Of a stretch of 64,000 nt of DNA, positions 34,738 through 42,598 are shown piece after piece. The position numbers and the translations under genes were made by a program. Position 1 is the first letter of the stretch. Every line of letters starts with the position of its first letter. Source of the stretch: an uncultured Lentisphaerota bacterium (GTDB lineage Bacteria; Verrucomicrobiota; Kiritimatiellia; CAIQIC01); contig CAIWHP010000173.1 in NCBI GenBank assembly GCA_903912445.1, positions 1 to 64,000 on the forward strand, in the 5' to 3' direction. The notes below the pieces were generated by a model. The model made no database searches. It had not been told where the DNA came from and was given only the letters and a program-made list of their open reading frames with translations.

Positions 34738-35843
34738 GCGCACCGGTCCGCATCGGCGTGGTCGGGCTGGGCGCGATGGGTCTTAAGTATGCCGAGCTGC
34801 TGCACGCGGGCAAGATCGCCGGCGCAACACTGGCCGCCGTCTGCAACCGCCGGCCCGAACCGCGCGCGGCCTACGCGGAGGTGCCCGGCTTCGCCGACAT
34901 CAAAGCCCTCCTGAAAGCGCACGCCGCCGACGCCCTCATCATCGCCACGCCGCACTACGCGCACACCACGATCGCCATCGCCGCGCTGCGCTGCGGCCTG
35001 CACGTGCTCGTGGACAAGCCCATCGCGGTGCACAAGGCCGATGCTGGGAAGATGCTCGCCGCGCACCGCAGCACGCAGAGCGTCTTCGCCATCATGTTCC
35101 AGATGCGCACCGACTCGCGCTACCGCAAGATCAAGCAGCTGCTCGACGAGGGCGCGCTCGGCCGGCTGCAGCGGGTGCAATGGACGCTGACCGACTGGTT
35201 CCGCACCGACACCTATTACCGCGCCGGCCAGTGGCGCGCGACGTGGCGCGGCGAGGGCGGCGGCATCCTGCTCAACCAGGCGCCGCACCAGCTCGACCTG
35301 CTGCAATGGCTCGTCGGCCAGCCCGAGCGGGTCCGCGCGTGGTGCCATTTCGGCAAATATCACAAGATCGAGGTCGAGGACGAGGTCACCGCCTACCTGG
35401 AGTTCGCCGGCGGTGCGACCGGCGTCTTCATCGCCTCCACCGGCGAGGCGCCCGGCACCAACCGGCTGGAGCTCGCCGGCGACCGCGCGCGGATCGTGCT
35501 CGAGGGCGACCGCCTGACGCTCGACACCAACCAGGTGCCCGCCGCCAAGCTGCGCGCGACCTCAAAAGAGATGTTCGCCGTGCCGCAGTCCACGCGGCAG
35601 GAGTTCCGGCTGGAGCCGCCAGTCGAGGCACACCGCACCGTCATGCAGAACTTCGTGGACGCCATCTCCACGGGCGCACCGCTGATCGCGCCGGCCGCGG
35701 AAGGCCTGCGCTCGCTGGAGCTGGCCAACGCCATGATCCTCTCGTCCGTCACCGACCGCGCCGTGGCGCTGCCGATCTCGGCCCGCCGCTACGCCGCCGC
35801 GCTGAAGAAGCTCATCGCCGCGTCTGCCCATAAGCGAGCGTAG
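34734..35843 (+). CDS. Gfo/Idh/MocA-family oxidoreductase
   Basis: A 369-aa cytoplasmic protein with N-terminal Rossmann motif GVVGLGAMG, a family block at GLHVLVDKPIAV near residue 96 (Asp for the more usual Glu of EKP), and GGGILLNQAPHQLDLLQWL near residue 180 with the catalytic His. These enzymes oxidise or reduce sugars and inositols with NAD(P). It starts at a GTG overlapping the lipoprotein stop, so it is cotranscribed with the lipid-transport genes, an odd pairing. Its TAG stop is part of the GTAG that begins the following BIME. Confidence 0.85.
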   Translation: MSAPVRIGVVGLGAMGLKYAELLHAGKIAGATLAAVCNRRPEPRAAYAEVPGFADIKALLKAHAADALIIATPHYAHTTIAIAALRCGLHVLVDKPIAVHKADAGKMLAAHRSTQSVFAIMFQMRTDSRYRKIKQLLDEGALGRLQRVQWTLTDWFRTDTYYRAGQWRATWRGEGGGILLNQAPHQLDLLQWLVGQPERVRAWCHFGKYHKIEVEDEVTAYLEFAGGATGVFIASTGEAPGTNRLELAGDRARIVLEGDRLTLDTNQVPAAKLRATSKEMFAVPQSTRQEFRLEPPVEAHRTVMQNFVDAISTGAPLIAPAAEGLRSLELANAMILSSVTDRAVALPISARRYAAALKKLIAASAHKRA

Positions 35844-35915
35844 GGGCGCAGTCTTGCTGCGCCCAATGTGTGTTGCACCTAGAACGAACGGGGCGCAGCA
35901 AGACTACGCCCCTAC
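35840..35915. repeat. BIME: inverted REP pair between convergent genes
   Basis: GTAG then GGGCGCAG-TCTTG-CTGCGCCC (35840-35864), and its inverted partner with one mismatch (35891-35915). It separates the convergent oxidoreductase and GH27 genes and could serve both as terminator; the first GTAG contains the oxidoreductase stop codon. Confidence 0.85.
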
Positions 35916-35951
35916 AGAGCCGGTAAACCGCATCACTTCTGACTAATCTCG

Positions 35952-37946
35952 TTATTTTGCGGGCCAGACGCGGATCAGCACCCCACCCCGCCGCGGCACG
36001 GCGGCCTCGAAGCTCTTTTCGAACAGGCCGAGCTCCTGCTGCCGCCAGAGGTCGCGCACGCGCTGGGCGCCGCCGAGGCCGAGTTCGCTCCACACGGCCG
36101 TCACGCGCGCCGGCACCACGCCGCGGTTGAACAGGCCGACCGCCTTGGAGCCGTCGGCCATGTCCTTGACCATGACGAAGGTTTTCTTCGCCACCGGGAT
36201 GACGCGCCCGCACTGGCCGAGTTCGTCCTGGTCCACGTCGATCACCTCGGGATTGCAGAGCACGTTGAGGGTGAACGGATCGAGCTGGCCCATATCGCCG
36301 CTATAGAACAGCGGCGCGGCGCTCAAGCACCAGAGCGCCATGAACGCATACTGCTCGCTCGGCGTCAGCGGACACGGATGCGCCATTTCAAAGGTGCCGC
36401 GGCGCGTTTGCGTGCCGATCATACCGATCTGGATGTAGTCGGGATCGTTCCATGAGCCGGGCTTCGAATACTCGCGATACTCGGCGTTCTTCAGCGCCAC
36501 CTCGAAGACGCGGTTCAACTCGAAGCCCAGATCGCCCGCGGTGCGCCAACAATGCCCGCCCACCTCCGCGCCCCACTTCCATACGTCGCCCATGCCGTAC
36601 TGGCAAAGGTTGAAGACGATGTCGCGGTCCTGCTGCCGCAGCAGGTCGCCCATCAGCCGGTAGGGCTTCTGCATCGCGGCGAGGTCGGGCTTCTTGCCGG
36701 TGACCCGGCTGTAGGAACACCAATCGTATTTCAGGAAATCGAAGCCCCAGTCGGCAAATTGTTTGGCGTCCTGCGCCTCGTGGCCCAGCGCGCCGCCGAA
36801 GCCCGCGCACGTGCTCTCGCCCGGCGAGGTGTAGGTGCCGGCTTTCAAGCCCTTGCCGTGGATGTACGTGGTCAGCGCCTTCATGTCCGGGAAATAGGCG
36901 TTGGGCACGATGTTGCCATGTGCATCGCGCTCCGGACCGACGCGCTTCGGATCCGTCTGGTACTTGCTCAGAGCTTTCGCATTCATCCAGCAGTCGTCGA
37001 TGTTCACATACTGATAACCCGCGTCGGCCATGCCGCTGGAAACCATCACGTCCGCCGCCTGCCGCATGAGCGCGTCGCTGATGCGATTGTAATGCGTGTA
37101 CCAGTGATTCCAGCCCATCGGCGGCGTCAGCGCGAGCGTGTCGCCGACCACGATCTTGAACACGCGTTCCGCCGTGCCGTGCTGGTTTTGTGCCCGCAGG
37201 GTGACTTCATAGGTCCTATAAGTCCTATCGGTCACATTTCCCGAAATGATGCCACTAGCCTCGTCGAGCTCGAGTCCCGCGGGCAGCTGCTGCGCGCTGA
37301 ACTTGAGCGGCCGCTCGCCGGTGCAGGGGATGCGGTAGAGGAGCGGATGCCCCGGCCGCACGCCATAGACGCGCGGGCCGTTGAGGCGCGGCGCGGCCGG
37401 CGCCGGCGGCGTCAGGATGCGCGCTTCCTCCGCTGGCATCGCGACGGCCTGCGGTTTCGCGCCGCCAAAGTTGATCTTCGCCTCGACCCAGTCGGCGTGA
37501 TCGTTATTGTGGCCATCTCCGCCATCGCTCGCCACGAGCACCAGCGACTTCACGCCAGCGAGCGGAACACACACCGCCTTCGCCACGTCGCCGCCTTTCA
37601 TCACGCCGCTCTGCCACAGCGCGCCGGCGTCGCCGAGAATTTCAAATTCCACCGAGCCTTTGCCCTTGCCCGCGTGATCGTCCACGCCGACCTGCGCGGT
37701 GAACTCGGTCGCCGCGCCGTCGAGCTGGAGATACATCACGCTCTCCGCATGCACGCCGACGCCTTGCGCGAACTTCGCCCCCGCAATCGTCAGCTCCTGC
37801 GTCGTCACCGAGTGGTTCGCCATCGCGTGCCCCCACCCGCTCGACATCTTCGACAGGTCCAGATCCGCCAGCCATACCGACTGCGGTTCGCCCGCCAGCG
37901 CCACCAGCGGCACCGCCCAAACCAAGCACTTCAGCATCCTTTTCAT
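35952..37946 (-). CDS. GH27 alpha-galactosidase with N-terminal NPCBM-like domain
   Basis: A 664-aa exported protein (MKRMLKCLVWAVPLVALAG). Residues 20-160 look like an NPCBM carbohydrate-binding domain (GVGVHAESVMYLQLDG, FTAQVGVDDHAGKGKGSVEFE). A putative Ig-like segment follows (GLELDEASGIISG). The catalytic TIM barrel has TPPMGWNHW, the nucleophile Asp in LKYDWCSY near residue 407, and the acid/base Asp in GSWNDPDY near 498. A C-terminal beta-domain closes the protein. The family releases alpha-galactose or alpha-N-acetylgalactosamine. Last gene of the AraC-linked leftward cluster; a palindrome pair starts 18 bp upstream of its start. Confidence 0.9.
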   Translation of the reverse strand: MKRMLKCLVWAVPLVALAGEPQSVWLADLDLSKMSSGWGHAMANHSVTTQELTIAGAKFAQGVGVHAESVMYLQLDGAATEFTAQVGVDDHAGKGKGSVEFEILGDAGALWQSGVMKGGDVAKAVCVPLAGVKSLVLVASDGGDGHNNDHADWVEAKINFGGAKPQAVAMPAEEARILTPPAPAAPRLNGPRVYGVRPGHPLLYRIPCTGERPLKFSAQQLPAGLELDEASGIISGNVTDRTYRTYEVTLRAQNQHGTAERVFKIVVGDTLALTPPMGWNHWYTHYNRISDALMRQAADVMVSSGMADAGYQYVNIDDCWMNAKALSKYQTDPKRVGPERDAHGNIVPNAYFPDMKALTTYIHGKGLKAGTYTSPGESTCAGFGGALGHEAQDAKQFADWGFDFLKYDWCSYSRVTGKKPDLAAMQKPYRLMGDLLRQQDRDIVFNLCQYGMGDVWKWGAEVGGHCWRTAGDLGFELNRVFEVALKNAEYREYSKPGSWNDPDYIQIGMIGTQTRRGTFEMAHPCPLTPSEQYAFMALWCLSAAPLFYSGDMGQLDPFTLNVLCNPEVIDVDQDELGQCGRVIPVAKKTFVMVKDMADGSKAVGLFNRGVVPARVTAVWSELGLGGAQRVRDLWRQQELGLFEKSFEAAVPRRGGVLIRVWPAK

Positions 37947-37964
37947 GTCATCACCCTTTCAAAC

Positions 37965-38013
37965 TTTCCAAGCATTGGAAACGGAAACTCTCGTTTTCCC
38001 AAGCCTTGGAAAA
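37965..38013. repeat. Pair of TTTTCCAAGS palindromes
   Basis: TTTCCAAGCATTGGAAA and TTTTCCCAAGCCTTGGAAA, centred near 37973 and 38004 (31 bp), filling the 69-bp gap between the UroD-family and GH27 genes. Confidence 0.9.
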
Positions 38014-38015
38014 CG

Positions 38016-39278
38016 TCACCGGTAACTCCGTACAACCTCGAACAGCGCCAGCAAATTCTCGATGGGCGTGCGCGCCTGGATGTTGTGGATGCCACAGAAG
38101 ACGAAGCCGCCGCCGGGGGCGAAGGTTTCGATGCGCTCGGTGACCTGCTCGCGCACCTCGGCGGGCGTGCCGAACGGCAGGGTCTTCTGCGTATCCACAC
38201 CGCCGCCCCAGAAGGTGAGCTTGTCGCCGTAGCGTTGCTTGAGCTGGAGCGCGTCCATGCCAGAGGCGGAGCACTGCACGGGATTGAGGATGTCGAACTC
38301 GGCCTCGACGATGCCGTCGAGCAGCGGCACGACGCCGCCGCAGCAGTGCATGAATGTTTTCCAGTTGGTGTGCTGGTGAATCCAGCCGTTGACTTTTTTC
38401 TGATACGGCAGGAACAGCTCGCGGTATTGCTCCGGCGAAAGGAACGGGCCGTTCTGCGTGCCGAAGTCCGTGCCATTGGTCTGGATGACGGAAATTTTAT
38501 CGCCGACCGCCGCGTGCAGGCGCGCGAGATTTTCCACGGCGATCTCCGCCTGCCGCTCGAAGATGGCCTTGATGAAATCGGAGCGCGTCACGGTGCTGAC
38601 GTACCACTCCTCGACGTCGCGGATGCCCTTGGGATTTTTCAGAAACGTGGCGGGCACGAGCGCGACATCGCCGAACGTCAGCCCGCCGAAGGTACAGAAC
38701 AGCGCGCGCTGCGTCTGGCTGAACAGCGCCTCGGCGCGGCGCGCGTAGTGCGCGAGCTCGTCGTTGGCGAGCGGGCCAAACTCTTCCAGGTTGTCGGCAG
38801 GATTCAGGTGGTCCTCGTCGAACGGCGGCTGGCGGATGATGGCGTCGAAGAAGTAGCCGCCCGCGGGCATCTTGCCGCTAGGTCCCACGGAACGGTCGTT
38901 GCCCGGCCACTGGAACAGCTCGCCATTCGGCTCGAACTGCGTGTTGAAAGCCACCGGGACGAGCACCGGCGTGCCATCGTGCAGCTTCCACTCCTTGAAC
39001 GCCACCGCCGGGAACCCGAACATCGTGCCCGTGCCGCAGAGGCAGGCCGTATCGATGCCAAGCGCGTCCTGCAAATCCGGCGCAATCTCGCCGAGCATCT
39101 GGTAGATCTCGACCACCTTGACCGGTGTGCCGGGGCTATCGAGCCCAAGCGCCTGCCGCAGCTGATAGACCATGCTGACGTGGATACCCGTCTGAAAACC
39201 ACCCCCGAAATCCACGGCCAGCTTGTCCGGCTGCCGGTGTGCACAGGTCGCGGCAATGCGTTCACTTGAAGTCATCAT
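38016..39278 (-). CDS. UroD-family protein (uroporphyrinogen decarboxylase/cobamide methyltransferase fold)
   Basis: A 420-aa cytoplasmic protein with the URO-D barrel pattern (MTSSERIAATCAHRQPDKLAVDFGG, FDILNPVQCSASGMD, LTFWGGGVDTQKTLPFGTPAEVREQV). FMHCCGG near residue 311 resembles the zinc-ligand segment of the MtaA/CmuA-type methyltransferases within the family more than a haem-pathway HemE. Such genes are frequent in PVC glycan loci; their substrates are unknown. GAGGAAGAGAA precedes an ATGATG start. It lies between GH2 and GH27 in the same direction. Confidence 0.75.
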   Translation of the reverse strand: MMTSSERIAATCAHRQPDKLAVDFGGGFQTGIHVSMVYQLRQALGLDSPGTPVKVVEIYQMLGEIAPDLQDALGIDTACLCGTGTMFGFPAVAFKEWKLHDGTPVLVPVAFNTQFEPNGELFQWPGNDRSVGPSGKMPAGGYFFDAIIRQPPFDEDHLNPADNLEEFGPLANDELAHYARRAEALFSQTQRALFCTFGGLTFGDVALVPATFLKNPKGIRDVEEWYVSTVTRSDFIKAIFERQAEIAVENLARLHAAVGDKISVIQTNGTDFGTQNGPFLSPEQYRELFLPYQKKVNGWIHQHTNWKTFMHCCGGVVPLLDGIVEAEFDILNPVQCSASGMDALQLKQRYGDKLTFWGGGVDTQKTLPFGTPAEVREQVTERIETFAPGGGFVFCGIHNIQARTPIENLLALFEVVRSYR

Positions 39279-39348
39279 TTCTCTTCCTCAACTCATCAGG
39301 GTGACAACGGAATGGAGTCCGCCGTCAGCCAAACATTGAAAATATTTT

Positions 39349-39420
39349 GTGGGCGGGGCTTCCAGCCCCGCGAACAAAGCTAGCCATAAAAACACCCGCG
39401 GGGCTGGAAGCCCCGCCCAC
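39349..39420. repeat. BIME: inverted pair of GTGG hairpins
   Basis: GTGG then GCGGGGCT-TCC-AGCCCCGC (39349-39371) and a perfect inverted partner (39398-39420). It lies downstream of the GH2 stop and upstream of the UroD-family gene. It could attenuate read-through between them. Confidence 0.85.
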
Positions 39421-39456
39421 AGGAGCGGTGTGCCTCGGCTCTGGTAATAATTGCTT

Positions 39457-42400
39457 TCATTTCTCCAGCACCGCATCGAGTTCCGCCAGCGAGGCAAAGG
39501 GCGCGGCCGCGTTGAAGCTGCTAAGGGCGACGAGCTTCAGGAACTTGGTTTCCACCGGCTGCGCAAATTTCACGGTCTGCACATCGGAGCTGCGCTTGAA
39601 CTCGCCTTTCGCCACCGGCTCGCCCCAGTTCTTGCCGTCAGCGCTGACATACACGGCGAACTCCCTAATCCAGCCGTTCCTGGTGCCATCCTGACGCGGC
39701 TGGCAGGTGAGGCCGGCGAACTTCGCGGGCTTCGGCAACTCCGCGATCAGCTGGTGCGGGAACTTCGGCGCGCCATCGTCCCACGGCGTATGCCACATCG
39801 TTTCCGGTTTTCCGTCGAGCGCATTCTCCGCCTCGTAGCCGCCGTGCTGGGAGTCGGCGCGGATGCGCGCGCTCAGCCCCATCAATTTGTTTGCGTAGCT
39901 CGTGACGAATAGTTTTCCCAGCAGTTCAGCGCCGAGCTCCTGTTTCGGCGCGAACTGTCCAGAGCCGGCGTAGGCGTAGAGGCTCGCGAGCAACTGGCGC
40001 GCGGCGGGTTCCTTGCCCTGGTACGGCAGGTCGAGGCCGCAGACGAGCAACTGGCCTGCGCCGACGCGGCCCTCGAAGACTAGGCCGAGCTTGTGGTTGC
40101 GCGAGAAATTGTCGATCACCTGCACGAGCGGGCGGTAGGCGGCGGGCGCATCGTCGAGGATGAAATAGCGCGAGCGTTGCAGCAACTCAAACCACTGCCA
40201 GTTGCTGTGCATCTCGGTGGGGAACTGCGCAAACAGCGGATGCCGCGGATCGCAGAGCAGCCCCATCGTGTTCGGCTTCTGGCTCGGGAACCAGACCGGG
40301 CTCCAGAACACCGGCAGAAATCTGCCGCGCATGGACTCCGGCGAATTCGCCGAGAGCGCGAAAAAGATCACCTTCTTGCCGGCGGCGAGCGCGACCTTCG
40401 CGGTCTCCCATTTCTCACAGACGACGAAATCGCCCGGCGGCGGCGCGGCCACCGCGGCGGGATAGACCCAGATGTCCCAGTCGTTGGCGATCTTCGTGCC
40501 CTGCAACACCACCGTCACCTTCAGCTTGGCCGGCGCGCTGACCTTGGTGAGCGACGCGCTGATCTCGCCGAGCGTCGTCAGCTTGCCCGTCGGCGCCTTC
40601 ACCTCCCGCAGCGCCCCAGAAGCGATTTCGTGATTTTTTTCATCGGTTATTTTCCAGACCGGCCGCGCCTTTTCCAGATCGGTCGCGCCGTAGTGCGCGA
40701 GGTCGGCGGTCGCCGTGAAGGCTTCATCGGCAGCATAGGTGCGCTTGGGCATCCGCAGCAGCGGCACGGTCGGCCCGCAGAACCGTGCGTATGCGGCCGG
40801 CGTGATGAAGCCCTTCGAATTCCAGAACGGATCGAGCGGGCCGATCAGCGCGGTGCCCTGCGTCGGATAGTCATGGATGTCGAGCAAGGAGAAGCCCGCA
40901 TAGCCCGGCGTGCGCAGCAGCACCTCGATCTCCTCCTTGTAGAGCAGCGTGGCGAACTGGCCGCTCGCCTCGATGTAGAGCGGCGCAAGGTCGAGCTGGT
41001 TTTTCTTCTTGAGGTCGTCGCGGATCATCTCGAAATTCTTCAGCGCCATCACGCCGGACCACTTCTTGATCTCGTTGAAATCCGGGTAATACATCCACTG
41101 CCCGATCTCGTGGCCCAGGATGGGGCGGCCATCGCTGGCGGCCACGTCGCGCAGATCCCGTGCCGAGCCCGCACCGGGGATGCCGCGCCCGGTGGCCAAC
41201 TCGGTCCACTGCCGGTTCGCTGTCTTCTGCGCGGACGACGCCGAAGAATACAGATGCCGCGGATCGTGCTTGATCAGCATGTCCACCCAGCGCGTGAGCA
41301 ACTCGTCCTTGCCGCCGTATTCATTGCCGAGCGTCATCAGGCAGAACGAGGGATGATTGCCATAGGTATCCACGATGCGCTTGAACTCCGCCTCGATGAA
41401 CGCGTCGCGCGCCGGCTCCTGCCCCGCCGCGATGTTCGCCATCGGCCCCTCGGCCTGAATCATGATGCCATCCTCGTCCGCCGCGGCGAACGCTGCCTCC
41501 GGCGGACACCATGAGTGGAACCGGATATGGTTCAGCCCGTAGGACTTCATGATTTTGTAGATGCGGTGCCACGCCGCCACGTCCGTCGGCGGATAACCCG
41601 TGAGTGGCCAGATGGAACACTCCAGCGTCCCGCGGAGATACACCGGCCGGCCGTTCAGCGTGAACTGCGTCCCCTTCGCCGCAAACTCGCGTGCGCCGGT
41701 CTTGATCTCGCGCGTATCAGTCAGGCCATCGCTCGATTCAATCTTCACCGACAGTTTGAAAAGATTAGGCGAGAACTCGTCCCATAGCTTGCCACCAGTC
41801 GAGCTGCCAATTGCTTGTACGACCGAGGTCCCTGCGCCGCATTGAAAACCCGTGCTGCCTTCAAAATCGGCGCCTTCACCTTTGACTGCCCATGAAATTT
41901 TCCCATGGCTGTCTTTGCCTGTCGCGTTGACGATGCGCACCTTTCCGCGCACCTGCTTGTTGGCCACATCGGGATACACCTGCACGTCGTCGATCCACAC
42001 CGGCGGCGTGGCGGCCAGCTCGATGCGGCCGATGATGCCGTTCATGTTGCCCCACGTGCCGCCGAAGAGCGCCGAGACAAAGCGGCCCAGGTTGATCTTC
42101 ACCGTGTTGTCCACGCAGATCGTCAGCCGGTGCCTGCCCGGCGTGACGCCAACGCCAAAATCATAGTGATGCGGCGCGATCAGGCTGTCCCGCGTGCCGA
42201 TGAATTTGTCGTCGAGCCACACGGAGGTGACCCAGCGACAGCGTTCGAGGAAGAGCGTCACGCGCTGGCCCTGCCACGTCGCGGGGATTTCGATGTCGCG
42301 CTGATACCACGCCGGCCCGGCGTAGTCATAAACTCGATACGGTCCTTCGAGCGTCGGCGGCTTGGTGTTCTTCGGACCGAGGCCGGCATCGTCCATCGTG

Positions 42401-42579
42401 CCGGGCAGCTTGATCTTCGTCTCGCCCGCGAGCGCACCGCCGAACCACTGCTCCGTCGCGCCCACCTTCTGTTCGTCAATCTTGAATCGCCACTCGCCCG
42501 TCAGTGAGACCGGCTCCGCCGCCTGCGCCAGGCTCAAACAGGCCCACGCGCCGACGGTACACAGGATGATTTTGTTCAT
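39457..42579 (-). CDS. GH2 beta-glycosidase with C-terminal discoidin-like domain
   Basis: A 1040-aa exported protein (MNKIILCTVGAWACLSLAQA). It has the GH2 order: sugar-binding domain (GPAWYQRDIEIPATW, LERCRWVTSVWLDDKFIG), immunoglobulin-like domain, then TIM barrel with the acid/base Glu in TLGNEYGG near residue 419 and the nucleophile Glu in LGHEIGQW near 490. The last 150 residues resemble an F5/8-type carbohydrate-binding module (YEAENALDGKPETMWHTPW). Specificity (galactoside, glucuronide or mannoside) is not evident. It is 19 bp downstream of the GH30-like gene, so the two are cotranscribed. Confidence 0.88.
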   Translation of the reverse strand: MNKIILCTVGAWACLSLAQAAEPVSLTGEWRFKIDEQKVGATEQWFGGALAGETKIKLPGTMDDAGLGPKNTKPPTLEGPYRVYDYAGPAWYQRDIEIPATWQGQRVTLFLERCRWVTSVWLDDKFIGTRDSLIAPHHYDFGVGVTPGRHRLTICVDNTVKINLGRFVSALFGGTWGNMNGIIGRIELAATPPVWIDDVQVYPDVANKQVRGKVRIVNATGKDSHGKISWAVKGEGADFEGSTGFQCGAGTSVVQAIGSSTGGKLWDEFSPNLFKLSVKIESSDGLTDTREIKTGAREFAAKGTQFTLNGRPVYLRGTLECSIWPLTGYPPTDVAAWHRIYKIMKSYGLNHIRFHSWCPPEAAFAAADEDGIMIQAEGPMANIAAGQEPARDAFIEAEFKRIVDTYGNHPSFCLMTLGNEYGGKDELLTRWVDMLIKHDPRHLYSSASSAQKTANRQWTELATGRGIPGAGSARDLRDVAASDGRPILGHEIGQWMYYPDFNEIKKWSGVMALKNFEMIRDDLKKKNQLDLAPLYIEASGQFATLLYKEEIEVLLRTPGYAGFSLLDIHDYPTQGTALIGPLDPFWNSKGFITPAAYARFCGPTVPLLRMPKRTYAADEAFTATADLAHYGATDLEKARPVWKITDEKNHEIASGALREVKAPTGKLTTLGEISASLTKVSAPAKLKVTVVLQGTKIANDWDIWVYPAAVAAPPPGDFVVCEKWETAKVALAAGKKVIFFALSANSPESMRGRFLPVFWSPVWFPSQKPNTMGLLCDPRHPLFAQFPTEMHSNWQWFELLQRSRYFILDDAPAAYRPLVQVIDNFSRNHKLGLVFEGRVGAGQLLVCGLDLPYQGKEPAARQLLASLYAYAGSGQFAPKQELGAELLGKLFVTSYANKLMGLSARIRADSQHGGYEAENALDGKPETMWHTPWDDGAPKFPHQLIAELPKPAKFAGLTCQPRQDGTRNGWIREFAVYVSADGKNWGEPVAKGEFKRSSDVQTVKFAQPVETKFLKLVALSSFNAAAPFASLAELDAVLEK

Positions 42580-42598
42580 GAGGGCTCCTCAGGATATT

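Noticed and set aside
38016-39278. Haem biosynthesis HemE
   Set aside because: The HCCGG segment and glycan-locus context fit the methyltransferase-like branch better than a true decarboxylase.
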